Part shown: positions 9,579 through 18,950 of the stretch, piece after piece
Layout: the number at the start of each line of letters is the position of its first letter
Numbering within the stretch: position 1 is the stretch's first letter
Origin: a virus
Length of the DNA stretch: 64,000 bases
Direction: 5' to 3' (one strand)
IMG/VR virus record: IMGVR_UViG_3300021960_007579
Location: 1-64,000 of that record
The notes under the pieces: model-generated
The model's database searches: none
Told to the model about the DNA's origin: nothing
Seen by the model: the letters and a program-made list of their open reading frames with translations, nothing else
Made by a program: the position numbers and the translations under genes

Positions 9579-10505
9579 ATGAAGAATGAAAAAAGACCAT
9601 TGTTATGGTTGGTCAACTCGTTGGATACGATCATGAAGTTCGTTAACAACAAAACAATGTTAGTTTTATTATTGGTGGTTCTGTTTAGTTCAAACTCATT
9701 TGGACAATATACAGGACGAGCCCTAAACAATGGGGAAGAACCCACAGATTCAATTAGAAGTCTAAAAGAGGTCGTAGTAACGGCAAGAAAATATTCTCAG
9801 TTTGAATTAGTGGGGGAAAATCAACAACCCGCGTGGACACTAGTCAGAAAATTTCCATCTACGAGAACTTATATTATGGTGCCAAAGGGTACTGTAATGT
9901 ATGAGAAATGGTTTGACGCAAGAACCAAAAGAAATGATGGTGGAACTGAACTAAGAATGAGGGATGAATTCGCCTTTGGTCTGGCTAAGAGATTAGAATT
10001 AGATTTATACCTCCATACAGTATACAAATACTCGGGTGAGAACTCAACCTACGGTTTTAGAGGTTTTTCATGGGAAGTTAGATACGCACTTGCCGATTGG
10101 GGAAAGTTATGGGGTAATCCAACACTATATTTCGAACACAAATTACTTGATGGTAAGAGAATGGGTATAGAACCTAAATTACTATTAGGTGATCGTATCG
10201 GTAAGAATGGTATATGGGGGGTTAACCTAATCTATGAAGGTTATGTGGCAAAAGACCGAATCAATCAAGAAAGGGAGTACGCCTATACCGCCTCTTATGG
10301 TAAGATCCTCAATGATGATTTAACTATTGGTGTGTCTAATATGTACAGACATAATGATGTGGATGGGTCTAATGAATGGTATTTAGGTCCCGCCCTCCAA
10401 TATAGATTCAACGGAAATGCATATGTTAACTTGGAGGTACTACCAGGACTAAACCAAGACGCTAAACTGTTTAGAAACACAATTATATTCGGATGGAGAT
10501 TCTAA
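9579..10505 (+). CDS. Outer-membrane beta-barrel protein candidate
   Basis: 308 aa, or 290 aa if translation starts at ATG 9633, which gives a more typical signal peptide ('MKFVNNKTMLVLLLVVLFSS', cleavage near SFG|Q). 'SLKEVVVTARK' follows, a segment like the start of TonB-dependent plug regions. The rest alternates polar and hydrophobic residues with many aromatic ends, and the protein finishes in 'TIIFGWRF', a terminal Phe as in Omp85-assembled barrels. Length fits a 10-12-strand barrel. It overlaps the permease gene by 13 bp. An outer-membrane protein is an unusual phage cargo; superinfection exclusion or nutrient uptake are possible roles. Confidence 0.65.
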   Translation: MKNEKRPLLWLVNSLDTIMKFVNNKTMLVLLLVVLFSSNSFGQYTGRALNNGEEPTDSIRSLKEVVVTARKYSQFELVGENQQPAWTLVRKFPSTRTYIMVPKGTVMYEKWFDARTKRNDGGTELRMRDEFAFGLAKRLELDLYLHTVYKYSGENSTYGFRGFSWEVRYALADWGKLWGNPTLYFEHKLLDGKRMGIEPKLLLGDRIGKNGIWGVNLIYEGYVAKDRINQEREYAYTASYGKILNDDLTIGVSNMYRHNDVDGSNEWYLGPALQYRFNGNAYVNLEVLPGLNQDAKLFRNTIIFGWRF

Positions 10506-11497
10506 TAAAAGGACAACACTTTTTACTATACCTAACCTTTATAATGTTTGTGACGGGTATCCTTAAAGATAAAGGGTACCTATCTGACATTTTTAGATGG
10601 TTAGCACAAAATGTGAAGTCAAAGAAGATGGTTGTCTTCTTAGTCTCCCTCTTCGGTGGAGTGTTACCAATACCCGGTAGAGTGGCACTATCGGCAAGTA
10701 TGTTAAACAGTATCGCACCTGTAGATAACAAGAAGAGAAAGAAGTTTGGTATCATTGATTACCTCGCAACTCACCACTACTATCTGTGGTCACCTTTAGA
10801 GAAGACGGTGATTATACCGATGGCGGTTATCGGATTCACCTATAAAGAATTCATGGGTTACGTGTGGCCGCTATTATTAATTAGTGCGATTTATATTCTT
10901 TATTACATAATTACACTAAAGGATGATGAGATCGATATTGAAATAAGGGATGGTGAAATAAATTGGAAAAACTTTTCATTGGTTATTCTACCATTTATTG
11001 GAACTATCCTAATCTCATGTTTTACCGATTTTTACTTTGAGTCGTTTACCCTTTTTACGTTCTACCTAATAACTTATTCTAAGTCGTGGAAAAGTTTGTA
11101 CGGGTATGTAAATGGAGAGTTATTAGTAATTGTTGCGGGAGTAATCATATTAGGTAATATCGCCAACACGTACTATGACGACATTGAGAATTTGATAAGA
11201 AACTACTCAGAACCAGAACACATTGTCATTGTATCGGTTTTAGGGTTTCTTGCATCCTTTTTAATGGGGTCGTCGGCAAAATATGCGAGTATTGTTAGTC
11301 TATTAACAGTTGTATTCGGTGTTGAATATTTTGTCCTGTTTTTTACTTTAGAATATTCGGGATATTTAATATCACCATCTCATAAATGTCTACCGATAGG
11401 ACAAAAATACTTTCACACAGGATTTCTTACCTATCTAAAGGCATTGGTGATTTGGATAGGATTAATGATAACATATTCACTTTTAACAGTGATTTAG
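10493..11497 (+). CDS. Multi-spanning inner-membrane permease, DUF401-like
   Basis: 334 aa with about nine hydrophobic segments. 'FGGVLPIPGRVALSASML' and 'LWSPLEKTVIIPMAVI' resemble the conserved loops of DUF401/ion-transporter-like permeases, and 'MGSSAKYASIVSLLTVVFG' has the re-entrant look of a transporter. The start lies inside the end of the barrel gene (ATGGAGATT at 10493), indicating translational coupling. Substrate unknown. The family assignment is from remembered motifs and needs a profile search. Confidence 0.6.
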   Translation: MEILIKGQHFLLYLTFIMFVTGILKDKGYLSDIFRWLAQNVKSKKMVVFLVSLFGGVLPIPGRVALSASMLNSIAPVDNKKRKKFGIIDYLATHHYYLWSPLEKTVIIPMAVIGFTYKEFMGYVWPLLLISAIYILYYIITLKDDEIDIEIRDGEINWKNFSLVILPFIGTILISCFTDFYFESFTLFTFYLITYSKSWKSLYGYVNGELLVIVAGVIILGNIANTYYDDIENLIRNYSEPEHIVIVSVLGFLASFLMGSSAKYASIVSLLTVVFGVEYFVLFFTLEYSGYLISPSHKCLPIGQKYFHTGFLTYLKALVIWIGLMITYSLLTVI

Positions 11498-11545
11498 GCT
11501 TGACAATTAAATAAATAATAATTATATTTTTAAAAAAGACAAAGA

Positions 11546-11992
11546 ATGACAACAAAATTGACCATCGATGAAATTTTACAATTAGATGCTGAGATTAATG
11601 GGTTCACAACCCCTCAGGGTCAGGTTGTGTATGAGGGTTTTAACAAACAACCTCTATCAATCCTCCTCAAGTACGAACTTTCTGAGTTCTCTAAGAGATT
11701 AAAAGAAGAAAGAGAAACTGTTGAGGGTTTGAGAAATGAATTAATTACAAAATACGGGGAAGCTCAAGAAGACGGATCAATTCAAATCAGTCCTACAATT
11801 GAGGAGAAGAAAGGTAAGAAAAGTGAAGCCGTTAAAAATCCTAAGTATGTTGAATTCATTGAGGAGTATGGTAAACTTCTAAATAAAGAAATTGAGTTGG
11901 ATCATCCCGAAATCAGTAAAGATGATTTAAAAGATGCGGGTAAAACAAAAGATCAATACAATATCCTGTTTAGATTGGTGACCAAGGGTTAA
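11546..11992 (+). CDS. Small uncharacterised protein, possibly tail-assembly related
   Basis: 148 aa, acidic and helical, with 'LLKYELSEFSKRLKEERETV' as a probable coiled coil. Not recognised with certainty. It ends convergently with the glycosyltransferase island, overlapping its last gene by 4 bp, and no terminator hairpin is visible between them. Confidence 0.65.
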   Translation: MTTKLTIDEILQLDAEINGFTTPQGQVVYEGFNKQPLSILLKYELSEFSKRLKEERETVEGLRNELITKYGEAQEDGSIQISPTIEEKKGKKSEAVKNPKYVEFIEEYGKLLNKEIELDHPEISKDDLKDAGKTKDQYNILFRLVTKG

Positions 11993-13083
11993 ACCTTATT
12001 ACGAATCTCAATTAACAAATTTCCGATTTGATATTCTCCTACGTCATAGTGGGGAATTGATAATCGGATTTTGTTTATTGTATATATGTCTTCATCAGTC
12101 ATTGGAGATGTTTCATAAATCATAACATCAACCACGTCAGTCAAGATAAACTTTGATCTTAAATCGTAATTAGTATTTACCTGTTCGTTGTTAATATACT
12201 CTTCAGGTATTCTCCCTAAATCTATTTTATTAAAGTAAGGTTCTACATTGTAGAGTTTACTATCACTCCTGGTAGTCAACCCCATGTTAAAAGTTTTGTA
12301 AGAGAATATCTCGTCCTCCCAATACTTCATCTCATTAAATACCGGAATCGGTATCCCCCATTTTCTTATGAAGTTTCTTATGTTTTTATGTTCGGATAAT
12401 CTACTTGCTTCGGGATTAGATCGACTAGTTTTAGAAACGAAGTGGTAGACCACCGCACATTCAGTGGTCTTTAGTTTATACCCTTTTAGTTTGGCTCTTA
12501 TTAAAAAGTCATCATCTTCACAGAAATAGGGTGAGAAACTAAACCCATCAAACAAACCAATATCAATAAAAGTATTTTTATATCCCGATAAAAAGAAAGA
12601 ACCCCCATTCACCAATGTTTTATTTGATTTGACTTTTTCCACATATTGATTGAACAAACCATAATTAAAGTCAAAGAAGTTATTACCAAAGTCCTGTATC
12701 ACTTTACCCGCCCTTTTATGTCCTTTAAAAATCGGAGGTTCAATAGTTGTGTAAGTGATTAAACTTTTCTCATCTATTAAGTCTGATAGATTCTCTAAGA
12801 AATTCTCACCAATAACCATATCGTTATGAATTAACACTAACTTATCAGTATCAACCAAATTGATTGCAGAATTATAGTTATCTGAAAATGTCAATCTATC
12901 ATCGTCATGTATATAGGAGAGGTAATCATCTGATAAAGACTCCAACCACTCTAAGGTACCATCGTTAGAACCTCCACTACTTATGACCATTGGGGCTTCG
13001 GGATATATTTCCCTAACCCTTTTATAACAATCTTTCGTATAACCTAAATTATTGTATACTGATAAAACTATTGATATATCCAT
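11989..13083 (-). CDS. GT2-family glycosyltransferase
   Basis: 364 aa. 'ISIVLSVYNNLGYTKDCYK' at the N-terminus and 'SSGGSNDGTLEWLESL' are the nucleotide-sugar binding motifs of GT-A fold enzymes. 'LVLIHNDMVIG' holds the acidic metal site (HND in place of DxD). 'FCEDDDFLIRAKLKGYKLKT' is the acceptor/ED motif seen in rhamnosyl- and polysaccharide transferases. It is the last gene of the minus-strand island and begins directly at the stop of the gene before it (shared base 13083). Confidence 0.85.
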   Translation of the reverse strand: MDISIVLSVYNNLGYTKDCYKRVREIYPEAPMVISSGGSNDGTLEWLESLSDDYLSYIHDDDRLTFSDNYNSAINLVDTDKLVLIHNDMVIGENFLENLSDLIDEKSLITYTTIEPPIFKGHKRAGKVIQDFGNNFFDFNYGLFNQYVEKVKSNKTLVNGGSFFLSGYKNTFIDIGLFDGFSFSPYFCEDDDFLIRAKLKGYKLKTTECAVVYHFVSKTSRSNPEASRLSEHKNIRNFIRKWGIPIPVFNEMKYWEDEIFSYKTFNMGLTTRSDSKLYNVEPYFNKIDLGRIPEEYINNEQVNTNYDLRSKFILTDVVDVMIYETSPMTDEDIYTINKIRLSIPHYDVGEYQIGNLLIEIRNKV

Positions 13084-13664
13084 TAATTGTGTACGTATAA
13101 TATTTTTTTAATTTTTATTCTTGGATACTTTGGGTTTTGTTCCAAGAAATCCTCAACAAATTTACCATCAGACGTGGCTTTCTTAGGGTCTAATCTCAAG
13201 TCACCAATTAATCGTGACTTCACCATAAAATTCCCAATATCTATCTTACTTATTACTGGTTTAGAATCAATATAGATATAATCTTCAGATAACCAATTAT
13301 GGACTAAATCACAATAAACAAATCCTACTTTGGGGTTTAATTCCACGGCTTTTATAAAATTATCAACAAATACAGGGACATAATAATTGTCGTCACCACT
13401 CATAACGACCCAATCCTCTTTTAGATTGTCTAAACCGTAATTACGGGCGGTGTGACCCCAATCATTATGAGGTCCCTCTAATACAGATACTCTGAGGTTT
13501 TCATATTGTTTGAAAATATCAATGATTTCCCAAAAACCCTCATACTCAGCATCCGCCACAACATGTACGGTAAAGTTAGGATTGTTCTGACAAAACAGAG
13601 AACTTAAACAAGTCCTTAATTCCTTCGGTCTGTTATAGGTCGGGATAATAAATTCAATCTTCAT
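13083..13664 (-). CDS. GT2-family glycosyltransferase, short
   Basis: 193 aa. 'KIEFIIPTYNRPKELRTCL' is the GT-A N-terminal motif and 'WVVMSGDDNYYVPVF' carries the DxD-like GDD site. It is shorter than usual (about 230-300 aa) and lacks the common C-terminal helices, so it may act as a minimal catalytic domain or partner of a neighbour. Gene junctions on both sides are 0-2 bp. Confidence 0.8.
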   Translation of the reverse strand: MKIEFIIPTYNRPKELRTCLSSLFCQNNPNFTVHVVADAEYEGFWEIIDIFKQYENLRVSVLEGPHNDWGHTARNYGLDNLKEDWVVMSGDDNYYVPVFVDNFIKAVELNPKVGFVYCDLVHNWLSEDYIYIDSKPVISKIDIGNFMVKSRLIGDLRLDPKKATSDGKFVEDFLEQNPKYPRIKIKKILYVHN

Positions 13665-13665
13665 A

Positions 13666-14214
13666 TTAAAATCTATAAATTACAAGTACATCGTCCGAAC
13701 GATTCTTTATTTTTCTATTATCTATGATCTCACAATTTGAATGCATCGAATTAAAATTATCAATAGATGTGTCAATGGATTCGATATCCTCGATGATATA
13801 TAAACCATTGGGATTCATCCTTTTTTTAAAAATATTAAAACTATTAATTTGGTGTTTTAGTTTGTGACTACCGTCGTCAATAATAACGTCAAATTTTAGA
13901 TTGGTGGGAAAACAGTCCAATATGTTGGGTTGAGTGGCGTCACCAATAAAAATAGTAAAACCCCCATCCTCTTTTAGACCTTTCATGAAATTACGATCAC
14001 TTATGTCAATCCCATATATTTGAGAGTCAGTGAAGTATTCAGACCACATCTTTAAAGATAGACCCGTATGTACCCCTATCTCTAATACTGATGAACCACC
14101 CCTATAATCCTCTAATAATTTTGAGTACTCGTTTATATATGTGTGGGCAGTCCCCTTGTCTCCATGACCGTCGGGAAATTGGTAGTTGTCGTATATCTCA
14201 TTTAATGTTTTCAT
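13666..14214 (-). CDS. SAM-dependent methyltransferase of sugar-cluster type
   Basis: 182 aa from ATG 14214; the 3-codon upstream extension would need TTG. 'SSVLEIGVHTGLSLKMW' is motif I, 'IYGIDISD' binds the ribose, and 'FDVIIDDGSHKLKHQI' matches the DDGSH block of Methyltransf_24/cephalosporin-hydroxylase-like enzymes that modify sugars. It overlaps the epimerase stop by 4 bp. The most natural role is O-methylation of a transferred sugar in the same island. Confidence 0.8.
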   Translation of the reverse strand: MKTLNEIYDNYQFPDGHGDKGTAHTYINEYSKLLEDYRGGSSVLEIGVHTGLSLKMWSEYFTDSQIYGIDISDRNFMKGLKEDGGFTIFIGDATQPNILDCFPTNLKFDVIIDDGSHKLKHQINSFNIFKKRMNPNGLYIIEDIESIDTSIDNFNSMHSNCEIIDNRKIKNRSDDVLVIYRF

Positions 14215-15209
14215 TTTTTCCAAAAACTATATATCCCTTTATCTAATTCATATGACGGCCACACAAACCTATCTCTCATGGGTTGTTCTTTCGCCCATTC
14301 CCACATAGTTGTTAGACCTTCCCTCATTTGAGTTCTATATTCAAATCCTAAAAGGTCAATTGATTTTTGGTAGGTGGGAATAGAATGTTTAACCTCGTGT
14401 CTCCCTTCTAAATAAATTACATCACCCTCACCTATAACATCTCTCAGAATATCCGCAGCACTATTGATTGAAACTTCTTCGATACCACCTAAATTGATGA
14501 TCTCTTTCGATGATTCTTCCCTTACCGCAGAATTCCATAATGGTTCTAATGAATCATCAATAAATGAGAATGCTCGAGTTTGATCACCATCACCGAAGAT
14601 CGTCATTGGTTGACCATTTAGGTGTTGGTACATCCAAATTCCTAAAACATTACGGTACTTATCCCAAATATTTTGTTTGATACCGTATACGTTATGGGGT
14701 CTAATTATACACCAATCCAAACCATGTTGTTCTCCCGCAATTTTAATATCCATTTCACAGGCATACTTAGCAACACCATAAGGATCTATTGGATTGGGAA
14801 TCTGACTCTCGTTAAACACCCCCCCATCACCATGTCCGTAAACGGCCAAAGTTGATGTGAACACTAGTCTCTTAACGTCATGTTTTATACATTCGTTAAC
14901 AATCCTTGCGGTTGCCTTTAAATTATTATCATAGTTATAGGATCTGATAAATGGGGATAGTCCCTCGGCGGCGTAGGCTGCGAAATGAAAAACATACTCA
15001 GGTTTGTGGTGTTGGAAGCAATTCTCGATGGGGTGGTTCACTAAGTCCATCTGCCAAAAGTTCACCTTATCATTCACATTTTCCCTATATCCACCACTCA
15101 GGTCATCGATACCGATAACTTTATACTCTGGTTTATTCTCTATAATCCAATCAGCTAATCTACTTCCTAATAGACCTGCAACACCAGTTATTAATATGGT
15201 TTTACTCAT
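14211..15209 (-). CDS. NAD-dependent sugar-nucleotide epimerase/dehydratase
   Basis: 332 aa, an extended short-chain dehydrogenase. 'TILITGVAGLLGSRLADWII' is the Rossmann GxxGxxG. 'AAYAAEG' follows at about residue 75, and catalytic Tyr-x3-Lys is in 'DPYGVAKYACEM', with 'FTSTLAVYG' upstream. The overall resemblance is to UDP-glucose 4-epimerase-like enzymes (GalE/WbpP group); the exact substrate cannot be assigned by eye. It would supply an activated sugar to the adjacent transferases. Confidence 0.85.
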   Translation of the reverse strand: MSKTILITGVAGLLGSRLADWIIENKPEYKVIGIDDLSGGYRENVNDKVNFWQMDLVNHPIENCFQHHKPEYVFHFAAYAAEGLSPFIRSYNYDNNLKATARIVNECIKHDVKRLVFTSTLAVYGHGDGGVFNESQIPNPIDPYGVAKYACEMDIKIAGEQHGLDWCIIRPHNVYGIKQNIWDKYRNVLGIWMYQHLNGQPMTIFGDGDQTRAFSFIDDSLEPLWNSAVREESSKEIINLGGIEEVSINSAADILRDVIGEGDVIYLEGRHEVKHSIPTYQKSIDLLGFEYRTQMREGLTTMWEWAKEQPMRDRFVWPSYELDKGIYSFWKK

Positions 15210-15834
15210 TAGTATTCATGAGGTTTTTATATAAATTATTTTGTCTTTCCTGACGATCAATATCTTTAGGGTGATAAAGACAGAATATCTCCTGATCGGG
15301 TAATCCCGCATAGGTGTTATAATTAGAAAGTCTCTCATGGACTTTACCCACCCACCTAATCTTATTGTTCTTTTTCCAAATCCTACTTTGATAGTCAGGG
15401 AAATTTACCCACCCCTTTGAATTAAGAACCCAATTCCACTTTTCAATATGTTCTTCAGTTATACCTTCTACAGTATTAATTCTCGGAACTAAATAGACTT
15501 CGGTTTTGGGATTTGTCTGTAGTATACCGGGTAAATTAAGGATTAGACTTTTATGTGGCATCTCATCAGCATCTATTTGAAATATATAATCACCGAGACA
15601 CTGTTCAGTCAAAAAGTTCTTCCACTCGGAGAAATCACCACTAAAATCTTTTTTAATTATATTGACATTAGTGGGTGTTTTATTTAAAAAGTTAATTACG
15701 TCTAAACTACCGTTCTTCTGATCAAATAAAACCACAATTTCATCATTAGGTCTTTTATTCTCTAAAAGAAATTGTATGAGACGTTGGATTTCAACAAACT
15801 CATTACATACTGTAATCGCGTAACTTATTTTCAT
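15202..15834 (-). CDS. GT2-family glycosyltransferase (WaaE/KdtX-like)
   Basis: 210 aa. 'KISYAITVCNEFVEIQRLI' and 'YIFQIDADEMPHKSLI' (DAD metal site) mark a GT-A enzyme. The late motif 'NKIRWVGKVHERLSNY' is like the W..x-VHE block of the beta-1,4-glucosyltransferase WaaE/KdtX group. It overlaps the epimerase start by 8 bp. Probably acts on an envelope glycan or on a virion protein. Confidence 0.8.
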   Translation of the reverse strand: MKISYAITVCNEFVEIQRLIQFLLENKRPNDEIVVLFDQKNGSLDVINFLNKTPTNVNIIKKDFSGDFSEWKNFLTEQCLGDYIFQIDADEMPHKSLILNLPGILQTNPKTEVYLVPRINTVEGITEEHIEKWNWVLNSKGWVNFPDYQSRIWKKNNKIRWVGKVHERLSNYNTYAGLPDQEIFCLYHPKDIDRQERQNNLYKNLMNTNE

Positions 15835-15835
15835 T

Positions 15836-17095
15836 TTACTTTTCTATTTTAGTTAGTTCCGGTAAGACTAGATTAGTTTTAGTCGGTTTCGCAACTATTA
15901 ATGGTTCTAAAATTTTTTTAAACTTAGATGTGGTAGACTCTAAGGAAAAATTTTTCTTATTCGTTTTTCTTAGTTCCTCTGATTTGCCCCTAAAATCATC
16001 ATATTTTTCGTATACGATCTTAAGGACTTCTACTGCCTCAGAATAGTTGGCGGTAAACCATTTAGATTCTTTTAGGATAAAATCGTCACTAGCACTTTCA
16101 TGTACATTTGTTAATTTACCACCTACCATAATGGCCTTGTCCATTGGTAGAAAGTCTTTATGACCCGACCAATTAGAGGCAATTACGGGTTTCCCCGTCA
16201 TGGTAAACTCTAAAAGAGGTCTACCAAATCCCTCACCCTTTGTTAGGGTGATCATTGATTTTATTTTAGGGTGATTGTAGAAAGAATTCATCTCTTCGTC
16301 TGTTAATTGACCAAACATCAAATAAACCGACGGAGGTGTAGGGTATTGGTTAGTAACCCTTTGTATCTTCTTCCTGAGTTCTTCTCTTTGTTTTACTGAG
16401 AATGTAGCACTGGATGTTTTTAAAATTAGTGCGGGTCTATCATCACCCTCTTTAAATGACTCACAAAAACATTTAATCAACATAGAAACATCTTTTCTAT
16501 CCTGACCTATATCACCTCTCAACCAATGACCCACAAATAGATACGCGAAATCTTCTTTGATGTCCAATTTAAATTTAGAATCCTCTTTATTATAAATCGA
16601 TACATCAACACCCTCATGAAGTATTTCAATGGGTACCTCTATTTTATGTTGTTTGACTAGCTTACCCGTGACCTTATCGGTTTCATTGTAAACTGTCTGT
16701 AAGAGGACATCTCTAGAGAAAACCGAGGTAGTAATCACCTTATCCATCCTATTTATACCGTCAACCCACGATTTAGGTGCTGCGGTTGTTTCAATACCCG
16801 CGGTGATTCCAATATTATACTTACCCATTCTTTTAAATTCGTTAGGTACGGTAACTTGTATGTAGATATCAGGTGTTTCTCTTAAGGTGGTGACAATATT
16901 AGATTCTATCCATGAATGGAATAAATTGTTTTTAGGATCCAATGCCGACATGGGGGTGTTTCCCCAATTAGAACTATCGATTTTTATATCGAATAGATCC
17001 ATGTCATATAAAGATTTTAGTAGGTCTCTAGAATGAGATCCATAACCACTTAATGTTTTAACGGGTCCTCTAAATAAAATTGATGGCTTACTCAT
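15836..17095 (-). CDS. GT4-family (GT-B) glycosyltransferase
   Basis: 419 aa. The N-terminal 'RGPVKTLSGYGSHSRDLL' is the glycine-rich acceptor loop of GT-B enzymes. The C-terminal nucleotide-sugar site is 'TKGEGFGRPLLEFTMTGKPV' (E-x7-E), followed by 'IASNWSGHKDFL'. Length is normal for the family. It overlaps the next upstream gene by 4 bp, so it is translationally coupled with the other GT4. Confidence 0.85.
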   Translation of the reverse strand: MSKPSILFRGPVKTLSGYGSHSRDLLKSLYDMDLFDIKIDSSNWGNTPMSALDPKNNLFHSWIESNIVTTLRETPDIYIQVTVPNEFKRMGKYNIGITAGIETTAAPKSWVDGINRMDKVITTSVFSRDVLLQTVYNETDKVTGKLVKQHKIEVPIEILHEGVDVSIYNKEDSKFKLDIKEDFAYLFVGHWLRGDIGQDRKDVSMLIKCFCESFKEGDDRPALILKTSSATFSVKQREELRKKIQRVTNQYPTPPSVYLMFGQLTDEEMNSFYNHPKIKSMITLTKGEGFGRPLLEFTMTGKPVIASNWSGHKDFLPMDKAIMVGGKLTNVHESASDDFILKESKWFTANYSEAVEVLKIVYEKYDDFRGKSEELRKTNKKNFSLESTTSKFKKILEPLIVAKPTKTNLVLPELTKIEK

Positions 17096-18471
17096 GATAT
17101 TTTATATAATTCGTATGGTTTTTTCTTCTTATATGTCTTTAGAGTACGATTAATACCTTCTTTAAGACTTTCACACATAACTTTGCTCGAGAAGTGATCG
17201 ATCATGTACTCCCTACCAATTAATCCTCTTCTTTTTCTTTCTTCACGACCCAATTCATACATCTCTTTAATTGCGTCAACCACGTCATAATGGTTGATCC
17301 TATCATCAAAGATGTAAGGGGTGTTAGGTGAACCGTTCAACGTTATAGATGATGGCCAAATAGGACTAACCCATTCACCCCATTTTAAATTTTTAGGTAA
17401 ATCTCTATTGTTGTGTAATGAACCTAATTTAATGTAGTCGTCTGCGCTTAGGTATGAACCTTTAACCTTAAACCCACATTGATCCTGTAGTCCTCCCGTT
17501 ACGTTTACAATAATTGGTGTACCCGCCATTAGAGACTCGGCAGTGGTTAACCCAAAACCCTCATTATTAGCGATGTTGATTGTACAATCAACCATGTTAT
17601 AGATTCTATTGAGTTTATTCTGATCAAACTTGTCGTTCGTAAACTTTACATCATAATCAGGACAAAGCTCATTCACCACCGCAACCAAATCAGTGCCGTT
17701 ACTATCCAAAGAGGCTGTATGCATTACCAAAAGACACTTAGATGATTTCTCTTTAGGTAATGTGTCACAGAACATTTTATAACTATAGATAACGTCTGAA
17801 GGTTGTTTTCTCTTAATGTTTCGATTATTAAAGAATAGAATGAAATCGTATTCTTTATCCCCATGTATAAATTTCTTCATCTCCTCATCCGTTTCGGTAA
17901 TAGGTTTGAAAGACTCGGGGTTAATCCCATGAGGGACATAAGATATTTGCCAATCTTTGAGGGGTTGGTGGGTTAACTCTCTTTTACTTTTACCAACCCT
18001 ATGTACAATTCCATACGTTTGTTTCGATATACAACCTAACCAGTCACATGACTCATAATAATCTCTATTGTAATGTGGGTCAGGTAAATCATCCCAAATG
18101 TGATAGAATAGAATAGGTACCTGTTGTCTTATCTCATGTTCATTATCGTACAACCACTGCCAGTAATGTGGATCAGTAAAATGTAATATTGCATCAGGTT
18201 TTTCCTCGGCTATTAATTCTCTTAATCTGAATATATCCCCATAACCGTTATGTGGGTAGATCTTCACGTTGGCGTCTGAAACACCAGTCCTCTCCCTAAC
18301 ATCATTATTAAGATCGACAATCTTTCCGTACTCGGGGTGTTTGATGGCAGCACCTAACTGAACCCAATCATAGGTGTCGACAGTACCAACCACTAATTCT
18401 TTGGACATGGTCGCGACTCCTGAGGTCATCCTTAAGTCATCGGACAACAATAGAATTTTCTTTTTAGGCAT
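17092..18471 (-). CDS. GT4-family (GT-B) glycosyltransferase
   Basis: 459 aa. 'LLLSDDLRMTSGVATMSKEL' forms the acceptor-side loop. 'DFILFFNNRNIKRKQPSDVI' and 'NIANNEGFGLTTAESLMAGT' (E-x7-E) form the donor site. It is the first enzyme gene of the minus-strand island, starting 3 bp after the small regulator-like gene. Two different GT-B enzymes together suggest an oligosaccharide of at least five additions from this island. Confidence 0.85.
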   Translation of the reverse strand: MPKKKILLLSDDLRMTSGVATMSKELVVGTVDTYDWVQLGAAIKHPEYGKIVDLNNDVRERTGVSDANVKIYPHNGYGDIFRLRELIAEEKPDAILHFTDPHYWQWLYDNEHEIRQQVPILFYHIWDDLPDPHYNRDYYESCDWLGCISKQTYGIVHRVGKSKRELTHQPLKDWQISYVPHGINPESFKPITETDEEMKKFIHGDKEYDFILFFNNRNIKRKQPSDVIYSYKMFCDTLPKEKSSKCLLVMHTASLDSNGTDLVAVVNELCPDYDVKFTNDKFDQNKLNRIYNMVDCTINIANNEGFGLTTAESLMAGTPIIVNVTGGLQDQCGFKVKGSYLSADDYIKLGSLHNNRDLPKNLKWGEWVSPIWPSSITLNGSPNTPYIFDDRINHYDVVDAIKEMYELGREERKRRGLIGREYMIDHFSSKVMCESLKEGINRTLKTYKKKKPYELYKIS

Positions 18472-18474
18472 ATA

Positions 18475-18678
18475 TCAAAATCTTGATCCACTCACCGCTA
18501 AAACGTCGTGATTATCAATCAATTTCTTGAAATCCTCATTCGTGTTGTAAAGATCTAAGGATCTGTTAACCAATTTTTGGAAATTAACACCTTCGGTTTC
18601 TATGGTGTTGATTCTGAATTGTTTGTAAGTGTCTTCAATAACATTTACAGTTGTTAGTTTAGTGTTTGCCTTACTCAT
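18475..18678 (-). CDS. Small ribbon-helix-helix-like protein
   Basis: 67 aa from ATG 18678 ('MSKANTKLTTVNVIEDTYKQ'); an upstream ATG at 18705 would add nine hydrophobic residues and is less likely. The beta strand 'KLTTVNVIEDTYKQFR' followed by two helices fits the MetJ/Arc (RHH) fold. It sits at the head of the glycosylation island with 3 bp to the first transferase, so it may autoregulate that operon. Confidence 0.55.
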   Translation of the reverse strand: MSKANTKLTTVNVIEDTYKQFRINTIETEGVNFQKLVNRSLDLYNTNEDFKKLIDNHDVLAVSGSRF

Positions 18679-18712
18679 ATTAGTATATATTTTTATATAT
18701 ATCACCTAAGTC

Positions 18713-18740
18713 CAAAAAAAGCCACAGTTGTGGCTCCTTT
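18713..18740 (-). terminator. Terminator, minus strand
   Basis: AGCCACA (18720-18726) and TGTGGCT (18729-18735) form a perfect hairpin. On the minus strand it is followed by seven T. It lies after the small gene 18763-18894 and before the glycosylation island. Confidence 0.8.
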
Positions 18741-18762
18741 TAGTTAATTCGTTATTTTCGAA

Positions 18763-18894
18763 TTACGAATTTTTTACTTCCTCCACTTTGACAGTCACAG
18801 GTGATTGTGTGTTTTGTTGTTCAGTAACTGTTTGTTGCTGAGTTGTTGTCGTGGTTTGAGTCGTTTGACTGCTCTTTTTACATCCGCATCCCAT
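18763..18894 (-). CDS. Micro-protein with CxC N-terminus and Gln/Thr tract
   Basis: 43 aa: 'MGCGCKKSSQTTQTTTTTQQ' then a polar tail rich in Gln and Thr. The start codon follows an A/T-rich leader and the gene ends before a clear terminator, which supports that it is real. The N-terminal Cys pair could bind metal or be lipid-modified. Not recognised; Bacteroidetes phages often carry similar tiny Cys-Lys-Gln proteins. Confidence 0.6.
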   Translation of the reverse strand: MGCGCKKSSQTTQTTTTTQQQTVTEQQNTQSPVTVKVEEVKNS

Positions 18895-18919
18895 AGTTGT
18901 AGCTTTTAATTATAATTAT

Positions 18920-18950
18920 TTGGTTTTTAAAAAAACTTTCGTTATGTTTG
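18920..18950 (+). promoter_or_regulatory. Bacteroidetes-type promoter
   Basis: TTTGG at 18920 and TATGTTTG at 18943-18950 match the TTTG / TAnnTTTG consensus with a spacer of about 19 bp. It faces the gene at 18989. Confidence 0.65.
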
